A stretch of DNA of 64,000 bases, taken from positions 4,074,501 through 4,138,500 of the forward strand of contig NZ_CP078138.1 in NCBI RefSeq assembly GCF_019212185.1, given 5' to 3'. The stretch is from Pseudomonas fluorescens. Its GTDB lineage: Bacteria; Pseudomonadota; Gammaproteobacteria; Pseudomonadales; Pseudomonadaceae. Position 1 is the stretch's first letter. Every line of letters begins with the position of its first letter. The notes under the pieces are model-generated. The model did no database searches. It was not told where the DNA came from and was given only the letters and a program-made list of their open reading frames with translations. Positions 51,271 to 63,830 of this stretch are shown piece by piece. The translations under genes were made by a program, and so were the position numbers.

Positions 51271-52551
51271 TCACGCGGTCAGCGAGTAGATCAGTGCGGT
51301 GATCGCCACCAGACCGACTGCGGTGACAAACACGTTGGACGCCTGGCCACGGTACTTGGCCATCGCCGGCACCTTGCGCACCGCGTACATCGGCATCAGG
51401 AACAGGATTGCCGCGATCACCGGGCCACCGAGGGTCTCGATCATGCCGAGGATGCTCGGGTTGAGGGTGGCAACGATCCAGCAGACCACCAGCATGAACG
51501 CTGCGGTCATGCGATCCAGTGCCTTGGCACCTGGGCGCTTGCCGCTTTTCACGATCAGGCCCTTGAGGCCTTCGCTGGCGCCGATGTAGTGGCCGAGGAA
51601 CGACTTGGAGATCGCCACGAAGGCAATCAACGGCGCCGCGAAGGCAATGGTCGGATTGCTGAAGTGGTTGGCCAGGTACGACAGGATCGACAGGTTCTGT
51701 GCCTTGGCTTCAGCCAGTTGTGCCGGCGACAGGGTCAGCACGCAGCTGAAGACGAAGAACAGCACCATCGCCACCATCAGCAGATGGGCACGCGAGAGGA
51801 TCTGCGAACTGCGTTCTTCGGCATGGCCGCCGTAGCGACGCTTCTGGTCCACGGCGAAGGCCGAGATGATCGGCGAGTGGTTGAACGAGAACACCATCAC
51901 CGGGATCGCCAGCCACAGGGTATGCAGCAGCGCCGAAGGCTCCGGCACAGTGGAGGCGGTGCTGAGGATGCCGCCGTTCCAGTGCGGCACCAGGAACACC
52001 GCGAGGAACAGCAGCGCGACGATGAACGGGTAGACCATCAGGCTCATGGCCTTGACGATGACCTGCTCGCCGCAGCGGACCACGGCCAGCAGGCCGAGGA
52101 TCAGCACAAAGGAGAGCACGGCCCGTGGCGGCGGCATGATGTGCAACTGGTGCTCAAGGAAGCTGCCGACGGTGTTAGTCAGGGCCACGCTGTAGATCAG
52201 CAGGATCGGGAAGATCGCGAAGAAATACAGCAGCGTGATCAGGGCACCGGCCTTGATCCCGAAATGCTCTTCGACCACTTCGGTGATGTCGGCGCCTTCG
52301 CGACCGGACAACACGAAGCGGGTCAGGCCACGGTGCGCGTAATAGGTCATGGGGAATGCCAGCAGCGCCAGGATCAGTAGCGGCCAGAAACCGCCAAGGC
52401 CTGCGTTGATCGGCAAAAACAAGGTACCCGCACCAATCGCCGTGCCAAACAGCCCGAGCATCCACGTGGTGTCCTGACGATTCCAGCCGCTGACACTGAC
52501 TGGTACCGCCGCTTCATAGCGTTCATCAACGCTATTGGCCTGATCATTCAT
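51271..52551 (-). CDS. HAAAP-family serine/threonine-type permease
   Basis: A 426-residue inner-membrane amino-acid/proton symporter with eleven hydrophobic helices, SdaC/serine transporter type. Recognisable segments are LGLFGTAIGAGTLFLPINAG (helix 1), GREGADITEVVEEHFG, and VMVFSFNHSPIISAFAVDQK. The start MNDQANSV at 52551 has GGAG ten bases upstream; MRRSDRM at 52569 is possible. Confidence 0.87.
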   Translation of the reverse strand: MNDQANSVDERYEAAVPVSVSGWNRQDTTWMLGLFGTAIGAGTLFLPINAGLGGFWPLLILALLAFPMTYYAHRGLTRFVLSGREGADITEVVEEHFGIKAGALITLLYFFAIFPILLIYSVALTNTVGSFLEHQLHIMPPPRAVLSFVLILGLLAVVRCGEQVIVKAMSLMVYPFIVALLFLAVFLVPHWNGGILSTASTVPEPSALLHTLWLAIPVMVFSFNHSPIISAFAVDQKRRYGGHAEERSSQILSRAHLLMVAMVLFFVFSCVLTLSPAQLAEAKAQNLSILSYLANHFSNPTIAFAAPLIAFVAISKSFLGHYIGASEGLKGLIVKSGKRPGAKALDRMTAAFMLVVCWIVATLNPSILGMIETLGGPVIAAILFLMPMYAVRKVPAMAKYRGQASNVFVTAVGLVAITALIYSLTA

Positions 52552-53212
52552 CCGGTCGGATCTCCGCATTCCGGTATTTGCCACTCGGTCAGGACGAGTC
52601 AGAAAATGCTGACAGGCAGCGCCCTGGCCGAAACAGGGCGCGATTGTCCGGTATTAATCAACAGAAGCAAAGACTTAGCTGAGGAGCGGTGGTGCGGATC
52701 AGATCAATGACAGGGGTTCTATTCTGCGGAAGCGGAGGCGGAGGCGGAGGCGTTGGCGTTGATACTGAAATTTGTAGCAGCGGCGTTTAAATGCTGGGCT
52801 CAGCCAATAGCTGCACATTTCTGGCTCGTTGCGGGCAATCGGCGACGACGTTCAGGATCGAGAGCAGGCGCTGATAAAGTATTCGCCAATGCTAGATGCA
52901 ACCACCTTGGCCCGAGCCACTCAGGGGAAACCGTTATTCGATGAAATCCTTGAGCAACACGGTGCTTTCTAAATCGGGACTGAACGAATTACAACGCAAC
53001 ATCATCTATCAATTTATATAGACAGGGACAACCCGACAATCCGAACACAACTAAAACAAGACAAAACATTACTTAAAATAAAAAGCACTTATTTGTTACA
53101 AGCCACCACCCCACTATTGAGCAACAGGTCTTCCAGGACTATATTTTTTGCGCTTTTAATGCTGACAGCTAATAAACAGCAATCTGCAAAATCCTGAGAA
53201 GGCGATAACCTC
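52552..53212. other. Gene-poor, AT-richer intergenic region
   Basis: About 660 bases without a supportable gene. Near 52731-52756 there is a short hexamer run (ggaggc repeated with variations), and from about 52950 the base composition turns AT-rich. A 27-codon ORF at 52889-52972 has an open frame upstream to a stop and may be a gene remnant. The 3' end should contain the promoter of the DUF4822 gene. Confidence 0.5.
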
Positions 53213-53737
53213 ATGCAAAAAAACAAGATGACGTTTAAATGCCTGCTTCTCGCGGCGCTGCTATGTCCACTTAGTAGCTTTGCGCAGCAACCCCCGGCCA
53301 CTGCTGATATCCAGGAACTGGCCTCCTCTGCTCGATGGCTGACAACCAAGGTGTATATCGAGGGCGCCCCTCAAACGGACGTGAAAGAGCATTATCCAGG
53401 CGCGGTTGGAATATCGACGTGGGACCCGAAACTAAATCGCTACGAGTTTTTTTACACTGACACAGGCGAATCCAAGTACAGCAATGGCGGCGGCGGGTAC
53501 TTTTTCATCACCGGCGATCATAAGACCCACATCCTGGTACCCGATGTCGGGCCAACCAAGACAGTGGTCAGGCGCTTGGAAACCTTGAATCGAAGTGAGT
53601 TCACTTACTCTCGTGAAGTCCCCCACCACACGGGAAAAGACACCCCCCCTGTGCGCATCTATGTCGTTCATGCCCCTTACACTGGCTCAGTAGAAACTAA
53701 ATCCGCGCTTAAGCCAGGCACACCTGCCACCAACTAA
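53213..53737 (+). CDS. DUF4822 secreted protein
   Basis: A 174-residue exported protein. Signal peptide CLLLAALLCPLSSFAQQ, then a single DUF4822 domain: SARWLTTKVYIEGAPQTDVK, YPGAVGISTWDPKLNRYEFF, YFFITGDHKTHILVP, and LNRSEFTYSREV. Function of the family is unknown. It lies in an AT-richer segment together with another small secreted protein 102 bases downstream, suggesting recent acquisition or weak selection on base composition. Confidence 0.75.
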   Translation: MQKNKMTFKCLLLAALLCPLSSFAQQPPATADIQELASSARWLTTKVYIEGAPQTDVKEHYPGAVGISTWDPKLNRYEFFYTDTGESKYSNGGGGYFFITGDHKTHILVPDVGPTKTVVRRLETLNRSEFTYSREVPHHTGKDTPPVRIYVVHAPYTGSVETKSALKPGTPATN

Positions 53738-53839
53738 TATCAATCGATCACCTTTGTGCTATCGACCTGAGAGCCCCCAGCCGAATTGCAACTTCCTTTG
53801 AAATTTCTCAACTACCAAAACAAAACATGGAGAGTCACC

Positions 53840-54280
53840 GTGCAGAAAACAATCAGAGCACTGCTGGTACCCACACTACTTGTTACTTCGGTCTTCTGCA
53901 GTGCGGCCAGCGCACAGCCCACAACAACTCCCGCCGCAAAACATGCCGCTGCTACGCCAGAAAATGCAGTTATGCTGACTGTTTTTTTAAAACATGATCA
54001 ATCAAGACCCTTGGGCGAACTGAAAGCTCAGCTTGCCAGCCAAGGATTTTACAAGACATTTCCACCTGCGGGAGTCGAAGTTGTCAGTTGGAACATCATG
54101 ATGGGCATCGGGCAAGTGGTCACAATACGACTTCCAGCCTCTCGCTTGGCTGAAGTAAATCTCGCACTCGAAAATACGGCGTGGGGAGCATACAGGACCG
54201 AGTTTTATCCGACCTATGATTTCAAAGCCATTGCACTGGCGGAGCAAAACAGGGCAAACCAGTCGCCAACAGCCCAGTGA
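53840..54280 (+). CDS. Small secreted protein, unknown family
   Basis: A 146-residue exported protein with signal peptide (ALLVPTLLVTSVFCSAASA). The mature part has an Ala/Thr/Pro-rich lead, then a compact domain (AVMLTVFLKHDQSRPLGELK, QGFYKTFPPAGVEVVSW, TIRLPASRLAEVNLALENTA). The beta-alpha-beta appearance and length suggest a ferredoxin-like fold but no family is recognised. The GTG at 53840 has GGAGA six bases upstream; longer frames lack a site. Confidence 0.65.
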   Translation: MQKTIRALLVPTLLVTSVFCSAASAQPTTTPAAKHAAATPENAVMLTVFLKHDQSRPLGELKAQLASQGFYKTFPPAGVEVVSWNIMMGIGQVVTIRLPASRLAEVNLALENTAWGAYRTEFYPTYDFKAIALAEQNRANQSPTAQ

Positions 54281-54287
54281 CATTGCA

Positions 54288-54315
54288 GCAGCACACTGCC
54301 TTTGCAGTGTGCTGC
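54288..54315. terminator. Perfect 12-bp hairpin after the secreted-protein gene
   Basis: GCAGCACACTGC and GCAGTGTGCTGC pair perfectly around a CTTT loop, eight bases after the stop codon. It lacks a T-run, so it may be a barrier or RNA-stability hairpin, not a full intrinsic terminator. Confidence 0.6.
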
Positions 54316-54492
54316 GCATAGACGTCACTGCGCTTGCGGTAGACCAGCGTCATGAATTTGCTTCTTGCGCGAAGCAGGCCAGACTGGAAAACACCGCAAC
54401 TGCGATTAACCACCATTGCCAAGTGGTTCTGGAATCAGCACTCTGAAACGACGCATGACGCCCGCCACGCAGCCGACTACAGGAGTAAAGCA

Positions 54493-55458
54493 ATGCCCGC
54501 AACCGTCCTGGTACTGGTTGAAACCATCAACGACTACCTGCCGATTCTCGAACACCAAGGCTTTCACCTGATCCTCGCCCCCACCCCCACCGAACGCACC
54601 CAGGCCATCAGCACCTACGGCGGGCAAATCGATGCCGTGCTGACTCGCGGGCCATTGGGGCTGTATGCCGAAGAAATCGCCGCCCTGCCCAACCTGAAGA
54701 TCATCTGCGTGATCGGCGCCGGCTACGAGCAGGTCGATCTGCAGGCCGCCAGCAACCGGGGCATTCGCGTGACCAATGGTGCGGGGGTCAACGCCTCATC
54801 GGTGGCAGACCATGCCATGGCCCTGTTGTTGGCACTGGTGCGTGACATTCCCCGGGCCGATTCGGCAGTGCGCCGCGGTGAATGGCCGAAAATCATGCGC
54901 CCGTCCCTCGCTGGCAAGCGCCTGGGCATACTCGGGCTCGGTGCGGTAGGCATGGCTATCGCCAAGCGCGCGGCCAGCGGTTTTGACATGAGCGTCAGTT
55001 ATCACAACCGCCAGGTACGCAACGACGTGCCCTATGACTTCTGCTCCACTCCCACCGAACTGGCGCGGGCTTCGGACTTTCTGATGGTCTGCACCCCGGG
55101 CGGCCTCGGCACCCAGCACCTGATCAACAAGCAGGCGCTGGACGCCCTCGGCCCCCACGGTTTTATCGTCAACATCGCCCGCGCCAGCGTGATCGTCACC
55201 AGCGACTTGATCAGCGCCCTGGAACACCGCCGGATCGCCGGCGCCGCCCTGGATGTGTTCGATGACGAACCCCAGGTACCGGATGCGCTCAAGGTCCTGA
55301 GCAATGTGATTCTCACGCCCCACGTCGCCGGCCTGTCGCCCGAAGCGACCCAGGGCACCGTGGAATTGGTGGGGCAGAACCTGCAGGCGTTCTTCTCCAA
55401 TCGCCCGCTGCTGACCCCCATAGAACTACCGCCGGCGATTCGGCGCGCGATGCGCTGA
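54493..55458 (+). CDS. D-2-hydroxyacid dehydrogenase
   Basis: A 321-residue NAD(P)-dependent dehydrogenase that interconverts 2-oxo and 2-hydroxy acids. The nucleotide motif is GILGLGAVGMAIA, the catalytic Arg in FIVNIARASVIV, the Glu in LDVFDDEPQVP, and the His in VILTPHVAGLSP. The start MPATVLV at 54493 has AGGAG at ideal spacing. Likely a glyoxylate/hydroxypyruvate-reductase type, but specificity is not certain. Confidence 0.9.
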   Translation: MPATVLVLVETINDYLPILEHQGFHLILAPTPTERTQAISTYGGQIDAVLTRGPLGLYAEEIAALPNLKIICVIGAGYEQVDLQAASNRGIRVTNGAGVNASSVADHAMALLLALVRDIPRADSAVRRGEWPKIMRPSLAGKRLGILGLGAVGMAIAKRAASGFDMSVSYHNRQVRNDVPYDFCSTPTELARASDFLMVCTPGGLGTQHLINKQALDALGPHGFIVNIARASVIVTSDLISALEHRRIAGAALDVFDDEPQVPDALKVLSNVILTPHVAGLSPEATQGTVELVGQNLQAFFSNRPLLTPIELPPAIRRAMR

Positions 55459-55603
55459 AGCAGTTTTCAAACGCCTGTATCAAAAACAATGATTAACCGG
55501 CAACACGCTCACCTATAACGGGACGCCATGGTTGTGGGTGCCGGGTGGGCGCATTAGATTAGCCAATAATTCCTGCCATCCAGAATAAGCAGAAGGGATA
55601 AGC

Positions 55604-56671
55604 ATGGCGCTTAACGACCAGTCCACCCGTATTCGCGAAGGCGAAGAACTCGATGCCAGCCTGATCGATCCGTATCTCAAGGCTCAGATCCCGGGTTTGA
55701 GCGGCTTGCCGCGGATCAGTCAGTTTCCCGGCGGCGCGTCGAACCTGACGTACCTGCTCGAATACCCGGAGCAGGAGTTCGTCCTGCGCCGCCCACCGTT
55801 TGGCCACAAGGCCAAGTCCGCCCACGACATGGGCCGCGAGTTCCGCATTCTCAACCAGCTCAAGGATGGCTTCCCGTATTGCCCGAAGGCTTACGTGCAC
55901 TGCACCGATGAATCGGTGATCGGCGACGAGTTCTACGTGATGGAACGGGTCAAGGGCATCATCCTGCGCTCGGAGTTGCCGCCGGAGTTGGGCCTGGATG
56001 CACCGCGCACCGAGGCGCTGTGCAAGAGTTTCATCGACAAGTTGGTGGAGCTGCACCGTGTCGATTACAGCGCCTGCGGCCTGGCCGACCTGGGCAAGCC
56101 TGAAGGGTATGTGGCGCGGCAGATCCGTGGCTGGAGCGAACGTTACGACAAGGCCCTGACCCCGGATGCGCCGAGCTGGGAGGCGGTCAAGGCCTGGCTC
56201 AACGACAAGATGCCGGCCGATCACCCGACCTCGAGCATCGTGCACAACGACTACCGTTTCGATAACGTGATCCTCGACCCGAACAACCCGATGCAAATCA
56301 TTGGGGTGCTGGACTGGGAGTTGACCACCCTCGGCGATCCGTTGATGGACCTGGGCAACAGCCTCGCCTACTGGATCGAAGCCGGCGACCCGCCACCGGT
56401 GCAACTGATGCGCCGCCAGCCAAGCCATGCCCCGGGCATGCTCAGCCGCCAGGAATTCGTCGACTACTACGCCGAACGCTCGGGTATTCGCATCGATAAT
56501 TTCGATTTCTACTACACCTACGGGCTGTTCCGCCTGGCCGGTATCGTGCAGCAGATCTATTACCGCTTCTTCCATGGCCAGACCCAGGACAAACGCTTCG
56601 CGCAGTTCATCTCGATGAACAAACTGCTGGAGCAGATGAGCCTGCAAGTGATCCACAAATCCAGCCTCTGA
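55604..56671 (+). CDS. APH-like phosphotransferase (ACAD10/11 type)
   Basis: A 355-residue protein-kinase-fold phosphotransferase. The catalytic loop is SSIVHNDYRFDNVIL (HxDxxxxN) and the metal Asp is in GVLDWELTTLGDPLMDLG. The N-terminal lobe has FPGGASNLTYLLEYPEQEFV and LRRPPFGHKAKSAHDMGREF, typical of the family linked to 4-hydroxy-acid degradation with acyl-CoA dehydrogenases. An SDR follows 38 bases later, supporting a joint role in lipid or hydroxy-acid catabolism. Confidence 0.85.
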   Translation: MALNDQSTRIREGEELDASLIDPYLKAQIPGLSGLPRISQFPGGASNLTYLLEYPEQEFVLRRPPFGHKAKSAHDMGREFRILNQLKDGFPYCPKAYVHCTDESVIGDEFYVMERVKGIILRSELPPELGLDAPRTEALCKSFIDKLVELHRVDYSACGLADLGKPEGYVARQIRGWSERYDKALTPDAPSWEAVKAWLNDKMPADHPTSSIVHNDYRFDNVILDPNNPMQIIGVLDWELTTLGDPLMDLGNSLAYWIEAGDPPPVQLMRRQPSHAPGMLSRQEFVDYYAERSGIRIDNFDFYYTYGLFRLAGIVQQIYYRFFHGQTQDKRFAQFISMNKLLEQMSLQVIHKSSL

Positions 56672-56709
56672 CTGCACTCCCGGCGCCACGCCCCTCACAA
56701 GGAAACACC

Positions 56710-57477
56710 ATGTCCAAGACTCAGTTGTTCGACCTCGACGGCAAGATCGCATTTGTCTCCGGTGCCAGCCGCGGTATCGGTGAGGCCATTGCCCGACTGC
56801 TGGCCCAGCAAGGTGCCCACGTGATCGTGTCGAGCCGCAAGCTCGAGGGTTGCCAGCACGTGGCTGACGCCATCATCGCCGACGGCGGCAAGGCCACTGC
56901 AATTGCTTGCCACATCGGGGAAATGGAGCAGATCAGCCAGGTCTTCGCCGGCATTCGCGAGCAGTTCGGCCGCCTGGATATCCTGGTCAACAACGCGGCG
57001 ACCAACCCGCAGTTCTGCAACGTGCTGGATACGGACCTGGGCGCGTTCCAGAAAACCGTCGATGTGAATATCCGGGGTTATTTCTTCATGTCGGTGGAAG
57101 CCGGCAAGCTGATGCGTGAAAACGGTGGCGGCAGCATCATCAACGTGGCGTCGATCAATGGCATCTCACCAGGGATCTTCCAGGGCATCTACTCGGTGAC
57201 CAAGGCTGCGGTGATCAACATGACCAAGGTATTCGCCAAAGAGTGCGCGCAGTTCGGCATTCGCTGCAACGCCCTGCTGCCAGGCCTGACCGACACCAAG
57301 TTCGCCTCGGCGCTGGTCAAGAACGACGCCATCCTCAATACCGCCCTGCAACAGATCCCGCTCAAGCGCGTCGCCGCACCGAGTGAAATGGCCGGCGCGG
57401 TGCTGTACCTGGCCAGTGATGCATCCAGCTATACCACTGGGATATCACTGAATGTGGATGGTGGTTTTTTGTCTTAA
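56710..57477 (+). CDS. SDR-family oxidoreductase
   Basis: A 255-residue classical short-chain dehydrogenase. Cofactor motif SGASRGIGEAIA, structural NNAATNP, catalytic Ser in NVASINGI and YSVTKAA (Tyr-x3-Lys), then NALLPGLTDTKFASAL. Probably NAD(P)-dependent oxidation of a hydroxyacyl or alcohol substrate, co-expressed with the phosphotransferase upstream. Confidence 0.9.
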   Translation: MSKTQLFDLDGKIAFVSGASRGIGEAIARLLAQQGAHVIVSSRKLEGCQHVADAIIADGGKATAIACHIGEMEQISQVFAGIREQFGRLDILVNNAATNPQFCNVLDTDLGAFQKTVDVNIRGYFFMSVEAGKLMRENGGGSIINVASINGISPGIFQGIYSVTKAAVINMTKVFAKECAQFGIRCNALLPGLTDTKFASALVKNDAILNTALQQIPLKRVAAPSEMAGAVLYLASDASSYTTGISLNVDGGFLS

Positions 57478-57500
57478 GGAAGCGCCATACCGCTTTTTTA

Positions 57501-57596
57501 GGGGCAAGCCTGCTCGCGATGAACGTTAACGATAATGCAGGCATCCTGAATGTTCGCGGAGCTCTCAGGTTCTTCGCGAGCAAGCTCGCTACAGGG
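57501..57596. repeat. REP doublet, inverted arms
   Basis: Arms ggggcaagcctgctcgcgat (57501-57520) and ttcgcgagcaagctcgctac (57573-57592) in the gap between SDR and XRE-cupin genes. Confidence 0.75.
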
Positions 57597-57612
57597 GATG
57601 CGCTGTGCCCTT

Positions 57613-58188
57613 TCAAATCACCACATTACGCACAAACCGCACCGCCTCATCCCCATCATTGCGATACACATGGGTGAAATTGCTGGCGAAGCTGATGAAC
57701 TCGCCACAGCCCAGCACTCGCACCTCATCCCCCAGCACCAGGGTCAGGCTGCCCTGGAAGACATACACCTGCTCGCTCCAGCCTTCGGCATCGGCGGCAG
57801 ACAGGTAGACCTCGCCCGGCTCCAGTTGCCACTGCCACAACTCGACCTCACGGCTGGCGTTGGCCTTGGCTAGCAGCACCGCATGGCTGCCGGGAATGGT
57901 CCCGGCCCAGGCCAGTTCGTTGATTCGGCCTGGGTCCCGTGAGTCGGGGGCCTGGATCAGATCGCTGAAGGCCACGTCCAGCGCTTCGGCCACCCGGTCG
58001 AGGGTGGTCAGGCTGACATTTTTCTCGCCGGCCTCAATCGCCACCAGCATCCGCCGGCTGACCCCGGAGATTTCTGCCAGCGCGCCCTGGCTCAGCCCGG
58101 CGGCATGGCGCAGGCGGCGGACGTTGAGGCTGACATGTTGCAGGACCGAGGCGCGCTGGCCATTTTCTTTGTGCACTATATTGCTCAT
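57613..58188 (-). CDS. XRE-family regulator with C-terminal cupin
   Basis: A 191-residue regulator. The helix-turn-helix covers about residues 20-75 (LRHAAGLSQGALAEISGVSR then RMLVAIEAGEKNVSL), and the cupin domain about 115-190 (WQWQLEPGEVYLSAAD, VFQGSLTLVLGDEVRVLGCG). The target is unknown; it is convergent with the SDR and divergent from the antiporter operon. Confidence 0.87.
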   Translation of the reverse strand: MSNIVHKENGQRASVLQHVSLNVRRLRHAAGLSQGALAEISGVSRRMLVAIEAGEKNVSLTTLDRVAEALDVAFSDLIQAPDSRDPGRINELAWAGTIPGSHAVLLAKANASREVELWQWQLEPGEVYLSAADAEGWSEQVYVFQGSLTLVLGDEVRVLGCGEFISFASNFTHVYRNDGDEAVRFVRNVVI

Positions 58189-58403
58189 CTATAAGGATTG
58201 CCCAGTGTAGCGCTTTCCCGGAAGCCGTTGATCACTGTCTTTATGCAACGACCCACGACGGATTCTTCACCTGTCAAATTGGCATCACCCCGCCCAATTC
58301 GGCTTTTTCCTTCTACTTTGTAGGATTCTGCCATAGCTTGGCAGTTGGTGATCGCTGGCACGGCACGTATGATCCCTTACAAACTTCCGCAGATTAGAAG
58401 CCT

Positions 58404-61318
<2,915 letters not shown>

Positions 61319-61319
<1 letters not shown>

Positions 61320-61663
61320 TGGAAGAAGTCATCGCAATTGCCATTGGCGTACTCGCGGCCTCCGGGGTCTGGCTGGTGCTGCGGCCCCGGACATTCCAGG
61401 TGGTCATGGGCCTGTGCCTGCTGTCCTACGGGGTCAACCTGTTCATCTTCAGCATGGGCAGCCTGTTTATCGGCAAGGAGCCGATCATCAAGGACGGCGT
61501 GCCCCAGGACCTGCTGCACTACACCGACCCGTTGCCCCAGGCACTGGTGCTCACCGCCATCGTCATCAGCTTCGCCATGACCGCGCTGTTTCTGGTGGTG
61601 CTGCTGGCGTCCCGGGGCCTGACCGGTACCGACCATGTCGACGGCCGGGAGCCTAAAGAATGA
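61319..61663 (+). CDS. mnhC: Mrp/Pha-type antiporter subunit C
   Basis: A 114-residue NuoK-like membrane subunit with three helices (IAIGVLAASGVWLVL, VVMGLCLLSYGVNLFIFSMG, QALVLTAIVISFAMTALFLV). The conserved NLFIFSMG and DPLPQALVLTAIVI segments identify it. The ATG overlaps the subunit A stop by one base. Confidence 0.92.
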
Positions 61664-63345
61664 ACTGGATGCAACATCTGATCGCCGCCCCCATCCTCCT
61701 GCCGTTGCTGACCGCCGCGCTGATGCTGTTGCTGGGCGAGAAACACCGGCCGCTGAAGGCCCGGCTGAACCTGTTCTCCAGCCTGATCGGCCTGGGTATT
61801 TCGGTGATGCTGCTGATCTGGACCCAGAAAATCGGCGAGCCAGGCTCGATTGGCGTGTACCTGCCGGGCAACTGGCAGGTGCCGTTCGGCATCGTGCTGG
61901 TGGTCGATCGCCTGTCGGCCTTGATGCTGGTGCTGACCGGGATCATCGGCGTGAGCGCGCTGCTGTTCGCCATGGCCCGCTGGGACGGTGCTGGCGCCAG
62001 TTTCCACGCGCTGTTCCAGATTCAGTTGATGGGCCTGTACGGCGCCTTCCTCACCGCCGACCTGTTTAACCTGTTCGTGTTCTTCGAAGTGCTGCTCGCC
62101 GCCTCTTACGGGCTGATGCTGCATGGTTCGGGGCGCACCCGGGTGTCCGCCGGCCTGCACTACATTGCGATCAACCTGCTGGCCTCCTCATTGTTCCTGA
62201 TTGGCGCGGCGCTGATCTACGGCGTCACCGGCACCTTGAACATGGCCGACCTGGCGCTGAAGATCCCGTTGGTACCGGAAGCCGATCGCGGCCTGCTGCA
62301 TGCCGGCGCCGGGATTCTCGCGGTGGCCTTTTTGGCCAAGGCCGGGATGTGGCCGCTGAACTTCTGGCTGGTGCCGGCCTACTCCTCGGTCAGCGCGCCG
62401 GTGGCGGCGATGTTCGCGATCATGACCAAGGTTGGCGTCTACACACTGCTGCGCCTGTGGACCCTGCTGTTCTCCGGCCAAGCCGGGGCCTCGGCGTATT
62501 TTGGCGGCGACTGGCTGATCTACGGCGGCATGGCGACCATCGTCTGCGCGGCGCTGGCGATCCTCTCGGCGCGGCGCCTGGAGCGCATGGCCAGCCTGAG
62601 CATCCTGGTCTCGGCAGGGATCCTGCTGTCGGCCATCGGCTTTGCCCAGCCCAACCTGGTGGCAGCGGCGCTGTTCTACCTGGTCAGCTCGACACTGGCG
62701 TTGAGCGCGCTGTTCCTTCTGGCGGAACTGATCGAACGCTCACGCAACGCCGTGGAACCGCCTCTGGACGACGAAAACGAAGCCCTGCCGCAGCCTCTGC
62801 CTGGCGCTCCATTGACCAAGGGCATCAACCTCGACGACGAGCAGCAGGCGGTGGTCGGCCAGGTGATTCCCTGGACCATGGCCTTCCTCGGCCTGAGCTT
62901 CATCGCCTGCGCCCTGCTGATCATCGGCATGCCGCCGCTTTCAGGCTTTATCGGCAAGCTCAGCCTGCTCGGCGCCCTGCTCAACCCGCTGGGGCTTGGC
63001 GCCTCGTCGACCCAGCCGGTGTCGGCGGCCGCCTGGAGCCTGCTGGTGTTGTTGATTGTCTCCGGGCTGACCTCGCTGATCGCCTTCTCGCGCCTGGGCA
63101 TCCAGCGCTTCTGGTCGCCGGAAGAACGCCCGTCACCCGTGCTGCGACGTCTGGAATGCGTGCCGATCTTCGCCCTGCTGGGCCTGAGCATCCTGCTGAC
63201 GTTCAAGGCCGAACCGCTGATGCGCTTCACCCAGGCCGCGGCCAATAGCCTGAACGATCCCCAGCAGTACGTGATGGCGGTGCTCGGCACCCGCGCCGTG
63301 CCCAGCCCCGAAGCCCGGGCCGCGTTGCAGGAGGTGCAACCATGA
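61660..63345 (+). CDS. mnhD: Mrp/Pha-type antiporter subunit D
   Basis: A 561-residue ND2/ND4/ND5-like subunit. The proton-translocation Lys region is LAVAFLAKAGMWPLNFWLVP and the following AYSSVSAPVAAMFAIMTKVG is diagnostic. A polar insertion near residues 365-405 (DDENEALPQPLPG) is seen before the last helices. Overlaps subunits C and E by four bases each. Confidence 0.93.
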   Translation: MNWMQHLIAAPILLPLLTAALMLLLGEKHRPLKARLNLFSSLIGLGISVMLLIWTQKIGEPGSIGVYLPGNWQVPFGIVLVVDRLSALMLVLTGIIGVSALLFAMARWDGAGASFHALFQIQLMGLYGAFLTADLFNLFVFFEVLLAASYGLMLHGSGRTRVSAGLHYIAINLLASSLFLIGAALIYGVTGTLNMADLALKIPLVPEADRGLLHAGAGILAVAFLAKAGMWPLNFWLVPAYSSVSAPVAAMFAIMTKVGVYTLLRLWTLLFSGQAGASAYFGGDWLIYGGMATIVCAALAILSARRLERMASLSILVSAGILLSAIGFAQPNLVAAALFYLVSSTLALSALFLLAELIERSRNAVEPPLDDENEALPQPLPGAPLTKGINLDDEQQAVVGQVIPWTMAFLGLSFIACALLIIGMPPLSGFIGKLSLLGALLNPLGLGASSTQPVSAAAWSLLVLLIVSGLTSLIAFSRLGIQRFWSPEERPSPVLRRLECVPIFALLGLSILLTFKAEPLMRFTQAAANSLNDPQQYVMAVLGTRAVPSPEARAALQEVQP

Positions 63346-63830
63346 GACGCCTGTTTCCTGCCCCGTGGTTTTCCCTGGCGCTGTGGCTGCTGTGGCTGCT
63401 GCTGAATCTGTCGGTCAGCCCCGGCAACCTGCTGCTCGGGGCGCTGCTGGCGTTCTGTGCGCCGCTGATGATGCGCAAACTGCGGCCGTTGCCTGTGCGC
63501 ATTCGCCGGCCTGGGGTGATTCTGCGCCTGTTCCTGCTGGTCGGCCGTGATGTGCTGGTGTCCAATGTGGCCGTGGCCTGGGGCGTGCTCAACGCCGGGC
63601 GCCGGGCGCCACGCTCGGCCTTCGTCAAAGTGCCGCTGGACCTGCGTGACGCCAACGGTCTGGCGGCCTTGTCGATGATCACCACGGTGGTGCCGGGCAC
63701 AGTCTGGTCGGAGCTGGCGCTGGACCGTAGCATTCTGCTGTTGCACGTGTTCGACCTGGACGACGAAGCGCTGTTTATCGAGCACTTCAAGACCACTTAC
63801 GAGCGCCCCCTGATGGAGATCTTCGAATGA
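63342..63830 (+). CDS. mnhE: Mrp/Pha-type antiporter subunit E
   Basis: A 162-residue subunit with two or three N-terminal helices (WFSLALWLLWLLLNLSVSPG, GVILRLFLLVGRDVLVSNV) and the conserved soluble part SMITTVVPGTVWSELALDRS. Overlaps subunit D and F genes (ATGA). Confidence 0.93.
   Translation: MRRLFPAPWFSLALWLLWLLLNLSVSPGNLLLGALLAFCAPLMMRKLRPLPVRIRRPGVILRLFLLVGRDVLVSNVAVAWGVLNAGRRAPRSAFVKVPLDLRDANGLAALSMITTVVPGTVWSELALDRSILLLHVFDLDDEALFIEHFKTTYERPLMEIFE

Noticed and set aside
52889..52972. 27-codon ORF (MLDATTLARATQGKPLFDEI) in the gap before the DUF4822 gene
   Set aside because: The upstream part of the frame looks protein-like, but it is too short and unrecognised to call; at most a gene remnant.
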